Source: Terana coerulea | Taxonomy: Eukaryota > Basidiomycota > Agaricomycetes > Polyporales > Phanerochaetaceae | Reading direction: 5' to 3' | Length of the DNA stretch: 64,000 nt | Assembly (NCBI GenBank): GCA_024811115.1 | Contig: JAKOGH010000103.1 | Location: forward strand, 1 to 64,000 | In this document: piece after piece, positions 1-11,256 of the stretch | Layout of the letters: each line of letters starts with the position of its first letter | Position numbering within the stretch: position 1 is the first letter of the stretch | The notes under the pieces: generated by a model | What the model was told of the DNA's origin: nothing | Databases searched by the model: none | What the model saw: the letters and a program-made list of their open reading frames with translations, nothing else | Program-made: the position numbers and the translations under genes

Positions 1-562
1 CCGTCAGCAACGACTAATGCCCAGATTTCGACTATAACAAGCCTGGACTCACCCTGCTCCGACTGCGCACAGGGAAAGATGCACAATCGCTCTTTCCCGC
101 CGACGCCGACGAGCATCGCGACCTTTGAGCTCATTCACAGTGACTTAAAGAATTCCCATTGATTCATATCAACGGTACAGAGTATATCATCACCTTTGTC
201 GATGATTATATCGTCGCATGCATGGATTATTTGCCTAAGGCTAAAATCCGTCGCCATCCAAGCAACAAAAACTTTCTTGCTATGGTTCAAAACCAGCATA
301 AAGCTAATGTCGAGAGCTGGATGTCGGATGCAGGGGAGAATATAAATCAAACGCATTCATTCAAATGCTAAAGGACGAAGGGATTAAAATCCTAACTAGC
401 GTTCCTCATACTCCACAGCAGAATGGACGCGCTGAGCGGTTCAATCGAACCCTCATGGACAAAGCCGAGGCTATGCGCTCACAGCTTGCATTCCTCCTTC
501 GGTGGGAATTTGCGGTTATGCACGCAACAGTGCTTTACAACCGCACTCCGTTTCGCGATTAA
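1..562 (+). pseudogene. copia integrase region (GAG-pre-integrase and core), broken
   Basis: The first ~100 bases encode a CAQGKMH-type segment, the end of the GAG-pre-integrase zinc domain, followed by an in-frame stop. From 365 the conserved integrase core segment TPQQNGRAERFNRTLMDKAE is readable, containing the QNGxAER motif with the last catalytic Glu. The frame is lost near 560 and resumes at 578 with a VFGCGAWVFIP segment typical of the integrase C-terminal part. Integrase would insert the cDNA copy. This one carries several frameshifts and is dead. Confidence 0.85.
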
Positions 563-1413
563 AATGGGTTACGCCTTATGAGGCACTTATGGGTGAAAAA
601 CCACGGCGTTGATAACATCCGCGTATTTGGCTGCGGTGCATGGGTCTTTATCCCTGCCGATGTTCGAAAGAACAAACTACAGCCTAAGTCCGAAATGATG
701 ACATACATCGGACATGACGAACACGGTTGGACCTTCATGAGAGGACCCAGCAACGTCGTATTTAGCTCAACTCAAGTCGAGTGGTGCGAAACTTATTTCC
801 CAAGTGTCCTGACGGCAAAATGCCTGCGCGACCTGATCCGCCTGCGCAAAACACCATAAATGCGAACGACAGTGAGTCTTCGCAAGGTGCAGGATCAGAC
901 GATAGTGACGATGATGCGCCACCGCCTAAACGGCGAGCTGCACCTCGTCCTAACCCTCCTTCCAGCCAAAAAGAGACCGAGCGGGTTGAACGACGGTTCA
1001 ACCCTAAGCCCCCTGCTGGGCGTAGCCCGAGTCCGCTTCGTCGCTGAGGCGACACCACCCGCAGAAGATCCACAGGTACTGGCACCACCAGTTATTCCTG
1101 CTGGGCCGCGGCGTAGTACTCGCGTCACGAAGGATCCCAGTCAAAATCCAGGCTCCGCAGACGACCAGTCACAAGCACCGTCACGGATTTTAGGTGCTGA
1201 TAGAGGTATCAGTAGTTGGGAAAAGCAGACTGGCCAGACCAAAGGTTAGCTACCAAGGGGCGCGGTCAGTCTAGCAAGCAGCCCGACAGTGTCCGCCACA
1301 CGTCCTGCTAGCCCTTCTACATCCGAACAGCTCGAACCTGTTCCGATATCACTGAGCCCACTGGAGACACTGGAAGCGAAAGCCCAGTGTCGAGATGACG
1401 TACTAGCACGACT

Positions 1414-3028
1414 GTGCCGGGAAGGGGAGTAAATTTCTACAATTATTTGCTTGCCCAAGCAGTCGATCCTGACGCAACAAAGTCTTCAGTCCGAGACTGG
1501 ACTGTACGTGACATAAACCGCCTGCCTGCAAAACAGCAGGTAGAATGGCGTGCTGCATGCAAAGATGAACTCGATGCATTAAGCAAAGAGGTGTGTTCGA
1601 ACTTCGCCCTCGCGGCCGAAAGGCAAACGCGTCATTAAGAACCGATGGGTTTTTGATGAGAAATCAGATGGTCGAAAGAAAGCGCGACTTGTAGCTCGCG
1701 GCTTCTCCCAAATTGAGGGAATCGACTATGACAAAATCTTCTCTCCAGGTCGTACGGTTTGAAGCCGTTAGATTCGTACTTGCCCTTGCGGCACTCGAAG
1801 GCTTCTTCCTTACTGGCCTCGATGTGCGCAATGCATATTCGTACGGACTGTTAGATGAGGAGATCTACATGGAACAACCCGATGGCTTTCCTGCTCAAAG
1901 GAAAAAGCACATGGTGCTTCGTCTCCGTCAGCGCCCCTTTACGGGCTTAAGCAGGCAGGACTGTCCTGGTGGAAAGCCCTTAGCAAGTCTATGGCTGAGC
2001 TCGGCTTCAAAAGACTGAAGTCCGATGCTGGCGATATACGTCAAAGGCGCAGGCAACGACATGGTCATCGCCGTAGTCTATGTTGACGACGCTATATTCG
2101 CCCGGACGCAGCAAGGCAAAAGTACTCCAAAGAAAAGGAGTCCTTCATGCAGCGGTGGGAGTGTCGCGATATGGGCTGACGTAAAGGAGTTTCTGCGCAT
2201 GCGCATAAAACGAGTTGGCGACAAGATCGTGATTGATCAATCGCCTACCTTGACAAGGTACTCGAACGCTGCGGCCAGACCAATGCCAAAATGGCAAAAA
2301 CTCCGCTTCCTGAGGGTTATATCCCTCAACCAAATGAAGGAGAGCTCAACAAAGCTCGCCAGAGCCGTTTCCAAATTGTGATAGGCTCACTCCTTTATAT
2401 CATGCTCGGTACACGACCCAACATTGCGACGCTGTCACAAAGCTCGCACAGTTCAGTGCGAACCCGTCCGAAGACCACCTGAACAGGCGCTGTACATCTG
2501 CCGCTACCTGTCAGGCACTCGTAACTACACACTCGAGTATGACGGCTCTTCCGGGTTAGGCTTGGTAGCGTACACCGATGCAGATTAGGCGGCTGCTTCC
2601 AATCGCCGCTCTCAGACTGGCTTCCTGCTAATGCTTGCAGGAGGAGCTTTTAACTGGAGCTCTTTCGCACAGAAGTCTGTAGCAACGTCGACTAAAGATG
2701 CCGAATACATGGCACTCAGCGACTGCTCCGAGAAGTCATGTGGATTCGAAACATCCTCTTTGAACTCGGTTACAACTTGAAAGTACCCATCTGCAGCGAC
2801 AACCAGGGGGCGCTCTATTCGTCTCGGAAAATCCCGTTCACTGAAAAGCGCACTAAGCACATCGACATTCGCTACCACTACATTCGCGATGTCGTCGAAG
2901 CTGGCCACGTCGAAGTACTCTTCGTACCTGGCGTTGACAATCCCGCAGATATCTTTACCAAGAATCTAGGCAGAGTCAAGATTGAGAAGTTCCGACCAAT
3001 GCTCGGACTTCGCATCGCTGCTAACTAG
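1414..3028 (+). pseudogene. copia reverse transcriptase and RNase H, broken
   Basis: RT motifs appear in order. KARLVARGFSQIEGIDYDKI sits near 1680-1735, a GLDVRNAYSYGLLDEEIYMEQ-like stretch near 1820-1880, and the catalytic YVDD box at 2079-2090. RNase H follows: a SGTRNYTLEYDG segment near 2512, the YTDAD box near 2571 followed by TAG where Trp is usual, STKDAEYMALSD near 2691, and HIDIRYHYIRD near 2858. The C-terminal GVDNPADIFTKNL motif is typical of copia elements. At least four frame changes and the TAG make it a pseudogene. Confidence 0.9.
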
Positions 3029-3076
3029 CGCTGACAAAACCAGCGCAGGCAGTACGCCGTGCTAGGTTAGGAGGAG

Positions 3077-3345
3077 TGTTGAGTCGGATAGACGCCCGTA
3101 AGCGCTCTGCTCACATCTTCTCTATTGTTCTACCAGGTTCCACCATGACGATGCCTATTGTCTATTGTCCTTGGTACCTATTTGTGTCTGTTTGTAGTAC
3201 AGCCACCCAGTATTGTATATAAGGCAGCCCTCTGCGCCATACTCTAATAAGACTCTTACAACTCTCAAACCCACTAACGTGTGTATCAACCAACCTACAG
3301 GTGAGTAACCAACCTAGCTTCCTCTAGGCCTCGGTAGGAGTTAAC
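3077..3345 (+). repeat. 3' LTR of the copia element (right end approximate)
   Basis: The sequence begins TGTTGAGTCGGA directly after a purine-rich tract (3064-3076) that would serve as polypurine tract. It contains a TATA-like GTATATAAGG near 3215. TG...CA ends are possible at 3299 (CCTACA), but similarity of the tail to copia U5 regions could extend it to about 3345. The 5' LTR is outside the window, so identity between LTRs and age cannot be assessed. Confidence 0.65.
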
Positions 3346-3402
3346 GCCGCTGTATGCGCTGCACTTCTACATGCATACCATCTGTTGAGCCACTCTTGAT
3401 AA

Positions 3403-4010
3403 GAGGACCCCCGAGTTTGGGTCTGGATGCTGTGGTCCGAACGGACAAAATTTTGGATTTTGACCCCCTATGCCTGATTTTTGGCGGACAAAATGGCCCA
3501 AATTTGGCCGAAGGCCTGTTGGTTGAACGGACGTCCGGTGAACCAGCGTACGGATGCCTCTTGTAGCACGGACAGCTTGAGCGACTTGGGAGCTACGCTC
3601 AACGAATTGTACATGTTGTGGTGGTGTTGTCACTGTGGTACGGCATCCCATGGGAATAAGTCAAGTGGTCGGATGTTCGACTCTCTTAGGTGGATGTTTC
3701 GGCATTAATTTATGGTCCTCATTTTTTGGCGACTACTCATTCTCGTGACAGACAGAAAATAGGCACATACCAATGTAAATTCTCTCTCATACTCATGCTT
3801 GCAGAACAAACTATGATATATAAAGACGTCGGAGCGAAAAAAAAAATGGTGAAAAACGTCATTTTGGAAGGCCTGTGGGCCCAAAAGGGACAAATTTGAG
3901 AAAATCTGATCCCTGCCGAAACGGACATTTAGAGCACAGTTTGCGTTGACATTTTGGCCTAAATTTGGTCCCCAGCCAATAGGCATCCAGACCCATATTC
4001 AGGGGTCCTC
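3403..4010. mobile_element. 608-bp TIR element (MITE-like)
   Basis: The left end GAGGACCCCCGAGTTTGGGT (from 3403) is the inverted copy of the right end, which read in reverse from 4010 starts GAGGACCCCTGAATATGGGT. Similarity runs about 28 bp with four mismatches; subterminal AAATTTGG-containing blocks are also inverted. The same six bases TGATAA flank it at 3397-3402 and 4011-4016, consistent with a target-site duplication. A 4-bp GATA duplication with one more TIR base is an equally valid reading. It holds no credible transposase, so it is probably non-autonomous. Superfamily not assigned. Confidence 0.8.
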
Positions 4011-4016
4011 TGATAA

Positions 4017-5684
4017 GGCAAAAGCTCGGCCGAATGAGGGAACTCATCAGTCCTTGACACCATGTAGCGCTCATGATACAGCGTTCTCCTGGTACCGGAT
4101 GCTCGGTTGCTGCCACTACCCACCAGAGCACATAGTATTTGAGCGGGATAGCTGGTTTACGATACAGTCGGCACATACACAAGCTTTCCGAGCTTCCGTA
4201 CACACAGTGTGAAGACTGCGCTGGAGATCAAAATTGGAGAAGTTGACAAAACCATCCTTTTGCATCATGCAGAAACCAGCAAGCTTTCTGTTGCTTCTAG
4301 TACACCCACCATGTCCACTGTATAGTGTGAGAGAAATTGTGACGATATTTTGATGATTTTAGGAGCACTAGGAATGCCTCCCGGTAGGGGTGGCTCAACG
4401 GGTGGTGGTGGCTCAACGGGCGGTGGATCACTGTATAATTGCTGCAACTGAGTCGAGTCTGGACATGGCTCGGCTGTGCAGAAAGACTGTGAAATGGTGA
4501 TTCTCCTTTTCTCCCGGAGAATGGGAGAATGCGGCAATGCCCGGGCGTGACCATCACGTCACGGCCGCTGTGTCCCTCTCGATCACCCAAATACGGCTCC
4601 TGGCGGGATGGCGCTATCCCCGTATCATTGCCTTTTTAGGCAGGTCTCCGGAAGCGCCTCACACCTCAGCTTCAAAGCAGGCCCTCCGACGAGAAAGAAG
4701 CATGTATTTGAGGGTTTAAAATGAATCAAATAATCTATTAGTACATATATGCCATTATACAGCGGTCAAACGATACTGGAGGTAGGCATCCAGTCACAGC
4801 GTAAGTTATACGCAGCGCCGACTGTATTCAGACTGCTCGGGTGCTTAACGAGCAAGATATTAGTGCTTGACTTGGCGTGAGGGAGCGTAAAAGTAATTAG
4901 GCATAATATAGCAGTGTAATAGGAACGATTTAATCACTACGAGGTGGTATACGAACCCTGCACCGAAGTCCAACACCGAGCAGCAGTTGAGCGGCAAACA
5001 GTAGTGACTAAACGGGGCAAGGCGGATCAAGCGCAAGTCCCAATTCAGCCGTTTGAACGCGATCGCCGTGACAGAGGCTAACAAGCGCCCCTCCCCAATT
5101 CTCCCAATTCTCCCGATTCTCCCGATTCTCCTGGGAGAATCACCATTTCCCAGACGTCCTCCGGCTGTGACGTTCGGAAGTATCCGGGGTCCTGTTTTGT
5201 CTTTGAAAGGCAGGCGTTTTGGGGTCTGCTCGCTGCTCAATCTTAACCATCACTTACAAGTCTCGCTGAGCCGCAAGACAGCCACACTCCAGCTGCAATC
5301 CCTTTGCAATCCTTTCACGAGTATACATACGAGGTGTGTATCACTAATCCAGTAAAATTCTTCTATTATTGACCCCGACTAAATTATTTTTACCGTTTAG
5401 TGCGCATAGGGCGCGAGGCTAAAGCCTAGAGTAACGAGTTTCCAATTCTCTGGAGAACCACTGACCATTTGTGCACGAACCTTCCCAGGAGCATCTTCGC
5501 TGCGCAAGCGGCAAGCCTCGAGGTTGATCATCGCACTGCGTGGTGAGCGTCAGGAGTCACCTTGAATATACGGCCCGCCAGTCTGATTGACGCGTTGAAG
5601 AGTACATTAACCTCCACTCAACGCCGCAGCACAGCCAAACACCTTGCACTTACACACCCACATACGCACAACACAAGTCGCAGA
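4017..5684. other. Gene-free stretch with an internal inverted repeat
   Basis: No coding region is supported between the TIR element and the Argonaute start. It contains short GGTGGCTCAACGGG tandem copies near 4388-4425, the inverted repeat at 4491-5149 described separately, and the presumed Argonaute promoter from about 5200. CT-rich, intron-like sequence lies just upstream of the start codon. Confidence 0.6.
4491..5149. repeat. Inverted-repeat structure with CTCCCRATT tandem repeats
   Basis: GAAATGGTGATTCTCC at 4491 is repeated in inverse orientation at about 5134-5149. Inside the left arm are GGGAGAAT units; inside the right arm (about 5092-5130) are four or five tandem CTCCCAATT/CTCCCGATT units, so the arms stay roughly complementary for 30-40 bp. 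This could be another small TIR transposon, but no convincing direct flanking duplication is visible. Confidence 0.45.
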
Positions 5685-8600
5685 ATGAGCGGAAACCCCC
5701 AACGAGGACGTGGCCGTGGTGGCCCCCTAGAGGCCGTGGCAGTGGCACATCATCGCCTGCTCCCAGCACGAGCTCTGCAGGCGACAGAGGCGGATTCCAA
5801 GGCGGTGGAGACCGCGGCGGAGGCCGAGGGCGTGGTGGATTTGGTCCCGGTGGAGGACGCGGTGGTCCCGGTGGAGGACGTGGTGGTCCCGGCGGGGGAC
5901 CGGGCGGCCGCGGCGGCTTCGGTGGCAATCCTGCAGAAGTCTTCGCGGCCGGGAGGCCAGCTTCTGTCGACCAACGGCTCGCTACTATCGACTCATTGGT
6001 GAAAAGCTTCGGCAATCTCAAGGTCGGGCCCGAGATGCCCTTGCGACCCGGCTTCGGGACCGTGGGGAAGGCCCAAGTACTAAGGGCCAACTTCTTTACT
6101 CTTCGACTTCCGCCGAAGCTCGCCATTTACGACTACGAAGTCTCTATCTCCCCCAAGGCTGATCTCCGTGGCCCTCGTAAGGCGCGCATCTTCGAGCTAC
6201 TCGAAGGTAGTCCGCAGTGCGCGCCTCACAGGGGCTACATAGCCCACGATCGCAGCAGCCGACTCGTCTCTGCCAAGGAGCTCCCGCAGCCCCTCACTGC
6301 TACCATCCAGTTCTTCGAAGAAGGGCAGCCTGGGCCGAATGATGGATCGCCCGTCTACACCATCGAGATAAATCTTGTTAGGACGCTGAAGGGGAGCGAC
6401 ATTGACCCGTAAGTGCCCACTTGCCTTTTCTACAAATACCTGTTGACCCACAACCGAACCAGACACCTTGAAGGACGCGATCGAGACTTCGATGTTGCGC
6501 CCCTCATATCAGCGCTCAACCTCGTCTTACAAAAGCAGGCATCCGCCAACGGCGTTCGCGTCGGTCAGAACAAGTACTTCTTCCCCGCTGCGGAACGTTT
6601 CCCACTCGCACTTGGCCTCGAAGCCGCTCGCGGATTCTTCATGTCTACTCGACCTCTCTACAAGCAGCTCGCAGTCAACATCAATGCATGCATGACAGCG
6701 TTTTATGTTCCTGGCAATTTGGCGGACGCTACGATGGCTTTCAGACAGCAGACGGGATTCATCCCGACGGAGTTTTTCGACAGGTTGAAGGTCGTTACGA
6801 GACATCTTGGTTATCCCAGGAAGAAGAATATCTATCGGGTCATGGGCGACACAGCCCGCAACACGAAGTTCAAGTGGGACAAGCTCAAGACCAAAGACAA
6901 GATGGTTTCCGTTGAAGACTTCTTCAAGCAAGGTATGTCAAATTGACCAGGCTTGTGGGTACTACCCTCTAATCTCGCCATGTAGAGTATAAGATTACAC
7001 TGAAGCATGCGCATGATCTTCCCGTCGTAAACATTGGCAACAAGGACAGGACAAACTTCATGCCCGCCGAGCTCTGCGAGATCCCGCCTGGCCAGGCATA
7101 CCGCGGCACCCTGCCCGACGCCGCTACTGCAGAGATGATCAAGGTCGCTTGCAATCCGCCGGCGTTCAACGCGAACCTCATCGTCAACCAAGGCTTCGAC
7201 GCGCTCGGACTCAATGCGCAGAACCAGACTCTCGCCAACTTCGGCATCACCGTCAGCAACGAGATGATAACTATACCCAGCCGCCAACTTCTTCCTCCCC
7301 GCGTTACCTACAGGTCCGGCCAGCCGAGCGTTAAGGACGGTGGCTGGAACATTCTCGGTGTCAAGTTTCACTCAGGCGGGAACATGACCAACTGGGCGGT
7401 CCTTCTCGTCACGGAGGGCCGGCGGAACGAGTTCCAGGGACCCAGCGATCCGCAGCTTGTGCAGTTCCTCAAAGACGTTCCAAGCGAAGTGTCAGTCCAG
7501 CGGCATGGGCGTCGGCGCTGGCCCGCCGATCATCATGCAGACTCCGAGGCTCCCTCGCCCGGACCAGGATCAGGGCCGTCGACGGGCAATGGGAATGATT
7601 ACCCAGACGTTCAAGGACAACCTCAACCCACAGCGTAAGCCTAGCTTCATACTCGTCCTCCTCTCCGGCGTCGACAAGTTCATCTACCCCGGGCTCAAGC
7701 GTATGTGCGACATGACCCTTGGCTTGCACACTGTCCACATGCTTCCTCGACAAGGCGCGGCGCGACAAGGGCCAGGATCAGTACTTCTCGAATGTTGCGC
7801 TCAAGGTCAACGTCAAGCTTGGCGGCATGAACCACCTGCTCCATGACGACTCCATGCGCTGGCTGGTCGCGAAGAAGACGATGCTGGTCGGGATCGACGT
7901 CACGCACCCGTCGCCGACGAGCATGAAGGGCACGCCGTCCATCGTCGCGGTCGTCGCGAGCACGAACGACCAGTTCGTGCAGTTCCCAGCTTCGATGCAG
8001 CTCCAGCGGAACCGCAACATCGACAAGGATGCAGAAGAGGTGGGTTGGTTTTTGCGCACGACGGGGGCGGCTCGAGCTGACATGCGATCTACAGATGGTC
8101 CAAGGCCTGACGGAAGCAATGGTAGAACGCCTTCAGCTATACGAGAAGAAATCGAGGGCGCTACCGGAGCGTATCCTTGTCTATCGAGACGGTGTCTCTG
8201 AGGTACGCTACTATGCTACTCTAGCGTCTTTTTCAGTCCGCTGATGTACATTACAGGGACAATATCAACTTGTTTTACAGAAGGAGCTTCCTCAACTTCT
8301 CGAGGCGTTCAAGAAGTTCAACACTGCTGCGCGGAAGGTTCCTTACCGGCCTACCCTGTCCATCATTGTTTGTGGCAAGCGTCACCATGCCAGGCCGCTC
8401 GGTACTGCCCAGGAGCACGTCTCGAGGAACGGCAACACGTTGCCCGGTACAGTGATCGACAAGGGAATTACGGATATTTACAATCACGACTTTTACCTCC
8501 AAGTATGTCCGGCAGACTTTCCGCTTGTTCCATCTGACTGAATGTCATTTATAGGCACATCACGGCTTGCAGGGCACGGTCAGACCCACTCACTACGTCG

Positions 8601-8908
8601 TGGTTTACGATGAGAACAAACTCACCGCCGACACCATCCAGTGCGGCACCAACAACGCGTCGTACATGTACGCGCGCGCTACGAAGGCCGTCAGCCTTGT
8701 CCCTCCGGCGTACTACGCAGACCTGGCGTGCGAGCGGGCGCGGGCCTACTTGAGCACGCTCATGAACACCGATGACGCCCGCTCCACGAGCTCCAGAGGT
8801 AACCCTGAGGCTGAGAGGGCGGCGCGAGAGAAGATCTACGGGGAGGCGGTCAGGCAGTGGGGTCAGGGCATCCACAATGACTTGAAGGAGAGCATGTTCT
8901 ATATCTGA
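5685..8908 (+). CDS. Argonaute (PAZ-PIWI) RNA-silencing effector
   Basis: Argonaute binds small RNAs and silences complementary transcripts. An RGG/GGR-rich N-terminus (about 5700-5930) is followed by the Argonaute N domain, linker 1, PAZ (from about 6986) and PIWI (about 7640-8908). PIWI catalytic positions are visible: Asp in GIDVTHP near 7900, Asp in VYRDGVSE near 8187 and His in RPTHYVVVYDE near 8592, so slicer chemistry is plausible. Introns are read at 6409-6462, 6933-6985, 8040-8094, 8203-8256 and 8503-8554. Reading the family frame through needs three one-base corrections: the C5 run at 5723-5727 (one C short), an extra base near 7482, and an extra base near 7745. With these the product is about 985 aa, normal for fungal Argonautes. 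It is either mis-sequenced or a recent pseudogene. Confidence 0.93.
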
Positions 8909-9207
8909 GTGAAGGAAGGTTCGGATGGATAGGGCTATGGAATGTCTCATTTCCTCATGGAACACACGTCTTTCTCATTACTATGCAATGCAGTTTTTGC
9001 TTCTTTCAGTCCATCGTCGGGTTTGAAACTGTCTGTCGGTGTTGGCTCTAACAGTTCGCAGATACGCGCACACGGATAGCACGGATCTTGTATCATATTA
9101 CTGCATCACATCAATTAATTGTACTATCGCGCCTCAAGGAGGAATAAATAGCAGCCCTCAGCAAGGACCAGTCCCCCGTTGCAAGAGTCGAGTCAACTGT
9201 CCACGGT

Positions 9208-9966
9208 ATGGCTGAGCCAGTCCCGTACGATGTGAATTTTTGCTACCCCGTGCACGAGCTAGAGAACAGCCTTATTAAGCTCACCCCATATATTGTACGT
9301 CCAAACGTCTAATGTTTCCTGGCTTGTATCTGACGCAAGGTTACGCACTACCAGCCATCACTCCACGCAGAAGCGTTCTTCGGGCAATGCGCACTTCATC
9401 CAGAGATATTCAACTACATGCCGTTCCCCGCGTTTCCAAGTATAGCAGCATTCAATGACTGGATCGAGGTTCGAGTGCGCCAAGATCCTGCGCTCATCCT
9501 GTTCGCTATGATAGACAAGTCCGAAACCGGTGGGCAGGAAGATGGAGGAGAGAGCAACCTCGCTGGCATCATCGGTCTGACAACCACCGTGCCCTCCGCC
9601 CGCTCAACGGAGATCGGCCTACTCTTCACGCTCCCGCGGGCACAGCGAACACATGTTACGAAGACCGCCGTCGCGCTGTTGTTGGTCTGGTGCTTCGAGG
9701 AGCTGGGTATGGATAGGATCCAATGGCGCTCGAACGCCAATAATATACCCGGGGTACGAGCGGCAGAAAGGGCGGGGTTCCGGAAAGAGGCGGTGAGGCG
9801 GTGGGATAGGCTTGTCATGCCTGGGACGAACAACGCTGCGATGCCGCGGCCGGGAGATCCAAAACCAGGGCAAGGGAGCTTGCATGTGTTGTATTTGTCG
9901 ATCTGTCGGGATGACTGGGAGGAGGGATGGAGGGAACACACCTTACACCTACTTGAAGGGAAATGA
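9208..9966 (+). CDS. GNAT-family N-acetyltransferase (RimJ/RimL-like)
   Basis: Two exons, 9208-9294 and 9355-9966, with a 60-nt intron in phase 0. The product is about 232 aa. The GNAT fold is indicated by the IGLLFTLPRAQRTHVTKTAV segment (acetyl-CoA-binding beta4-alpha3 region), then CFEELGMDRIQW and NIPGVRAAERAGFRKEAVRR, typical of RimJ/RimL-type enzymes. It transfers acetyl groups from acetyl-CoA to an amine; the substrate is unknown. It faces a related gene at 10112-10834, and the two share intron position and the FCYP/FCFP N-terminal motif, so they arose by inverted local duplication. Confidence 0.85.
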
Positions 9967-10111
9967 AGAAATGAGAATGAATAGTAGGAGTTTAGTTGAG
10001 ACGTTCTTGTACATTCGCTTAGTGCTAGAACAGTTTAGCTGAGGCTGGACTGAAGTTGCTCATTCAGTACAAGTCACAAGTAAACGGGCAGCCAGGTAAA
10101 CGTATCGTCAC

Positions 10112-10834
10112 TTATTTTCTATCCATCCTTTCTTTCACCTTTTGCCTGACCTCGTCCTCCCAATCATCCCAGCACACCGCCAACAACACTGAATGGCGGC
10201 CGCCCCAATCAGGCTTGGGGTCGCCCTCTCGCGGCTTCATCCCTCCCTTTCCGGGCGGCAGCGCCTTCTCCCACCTCTGCACGCCCTCCTTCCTGAACCC
10301 GAACTTCATCGCCGCCTTCCAGCTCTTCTCATTCAGCTCGTTCGCCTGCCACTGCACTCTGCGGAGCTTCAGGTCCTCGAAGCACCACGTCATCAGCAGC
10401 CCGACGGAGTGCGACGTGACGTGGGTGCCTTGGAATGGCGGTAGAGTGAAGACGAAGCCGATCTCGGTCTTCAGCTGCACAGCAGAGGTGTCGAGAAGGC
10501 CTATGAGGCCTGCGACAGCGTCTGGTTTGCCTTCCGTCTTATCGAAGACTATGAATAGTGTAGAACCGAGCTCGCGCCGTACGTAATTCTCGACGACGTG
10601 TAGCAAGTCCTTCAACTCTGGGAAGGGGCCGAAAGAGACCATATCCCATATCTCAGGATAAGGTGCAGACGCTTCGTGAAACACTTCAGCGTGCAGATCT
10701 GGCTGTAAAATACATCAGCATTCATTGCAGCACGTTATAGTCATAGCACTCACCTGGAAGGGGACTAGCTTCAGCCGGTCACTTTCCAAGACTTTGAGCG
10801 GGAAACAAAAGTTGGCGTCGTACGTATCCGTCAT
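10112..10834 (-). CDS. GNAT-family N-acetyltransferase, paralog of the convergent neighbour
   Basis: Exon 1 is 10754-10834 (27 codons), exon 2 is 10112-10702, with a 51-nt phase-0 intron at the same position as in the gene at 9208. The product is about 217 aa. Recognisable blocks include IGFVFTLPPFQGTHVTSHSV, WCFEDLKLRRVQWQANELN and AMKFGFRKEGVQRWEKALPP, aligning with the neighbour throughout. The C-terminal DPKP...WDDWEDEVR parallels DPKP...RDDWEEGWR. It is a GNAT enzyme of unknown substrate. The two genes are tail-to-tail, only about 145 bp apart. Confidence 0.85.
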
Positions 10835-11256
10835 CTGGGAAGAATATCAATGGCCTACTGAACACCCAGTGAAACCACGTAGTATTTATACCCCGAGGCC
10901 AAGATGGCTCACTGCGTAATACTGCGGGACGCTGCGTGTACATGAGTCATTCTCGCTAGAATCAATGCGAAACAGTTGGGCGCAGTCCGCCGGTAGATCG
11001 GCGCAACGTACATACCAAGACGCCAATGCCCACCACTGCTTGATCCCAATACGAACGCATGGTTGACACTGTATGACGCAATGCGATAGTAGATCAGCAC
11101 TAGAAAACCTCCCAAGATGAGTGCGGTGCCTGGAAATACGCCCTACTCGAATGATGTCTGCACAAAGCGCGGCTTTACCGGGTTTTGGGGCGTAGAGATG
11201 TGATGAAATAAATTAAAGTCGGATTGTGTTTTTACGATACACCGTACGTATCGCGC
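10835..11256. other. Intergenic, nothing recognised
   Basis: About 420 bp between the 5' end of the minus-strand GNAT gene and the 3' end of the minus-strand Ste24-type gene. It should carry the GNAT promoter and the protease 3' UTR. No motif stands out. Confidence 0.5.

Larger units (their letters stand above)
1..3345 (+). mobile_element. Ty1/copia LTR retrotransposon, 3' part, decayed
   Basis: The window opens inside a copia element; its 5' LTR and gag lie outside. Pieces of the pol polyprotein follow in the copia order integrase, reverse transcriptase, RNase H. They are spread over all three forward frames by frameshifts and stops. The end of the pol reading near 3028 is followed by a purine-rich tract and an LTR-like segment starting at 3077. 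The order INT before RT identifies Ty1/copia rather than Ty3/gypsy. The copy cannot make a functional polyprotein as written. The right boundary is approximate because no target-site duplication can be checked. Confidence 0.9.

Noticed and set aside
5707..5730. Possible 20-nt intron (GTGGCC...CTAG) in the Argonaute 5' region
   Set aside because: Too short for splicing; a missing C in the C5 run restores the RGG-rich frame more simply.
7692..7745. Possible intron starting GTATGT in the Argonaute PIWI region
   Set aside because: Removing it does not restore the conserved frame downstream, while deleting one base near 7745 does.
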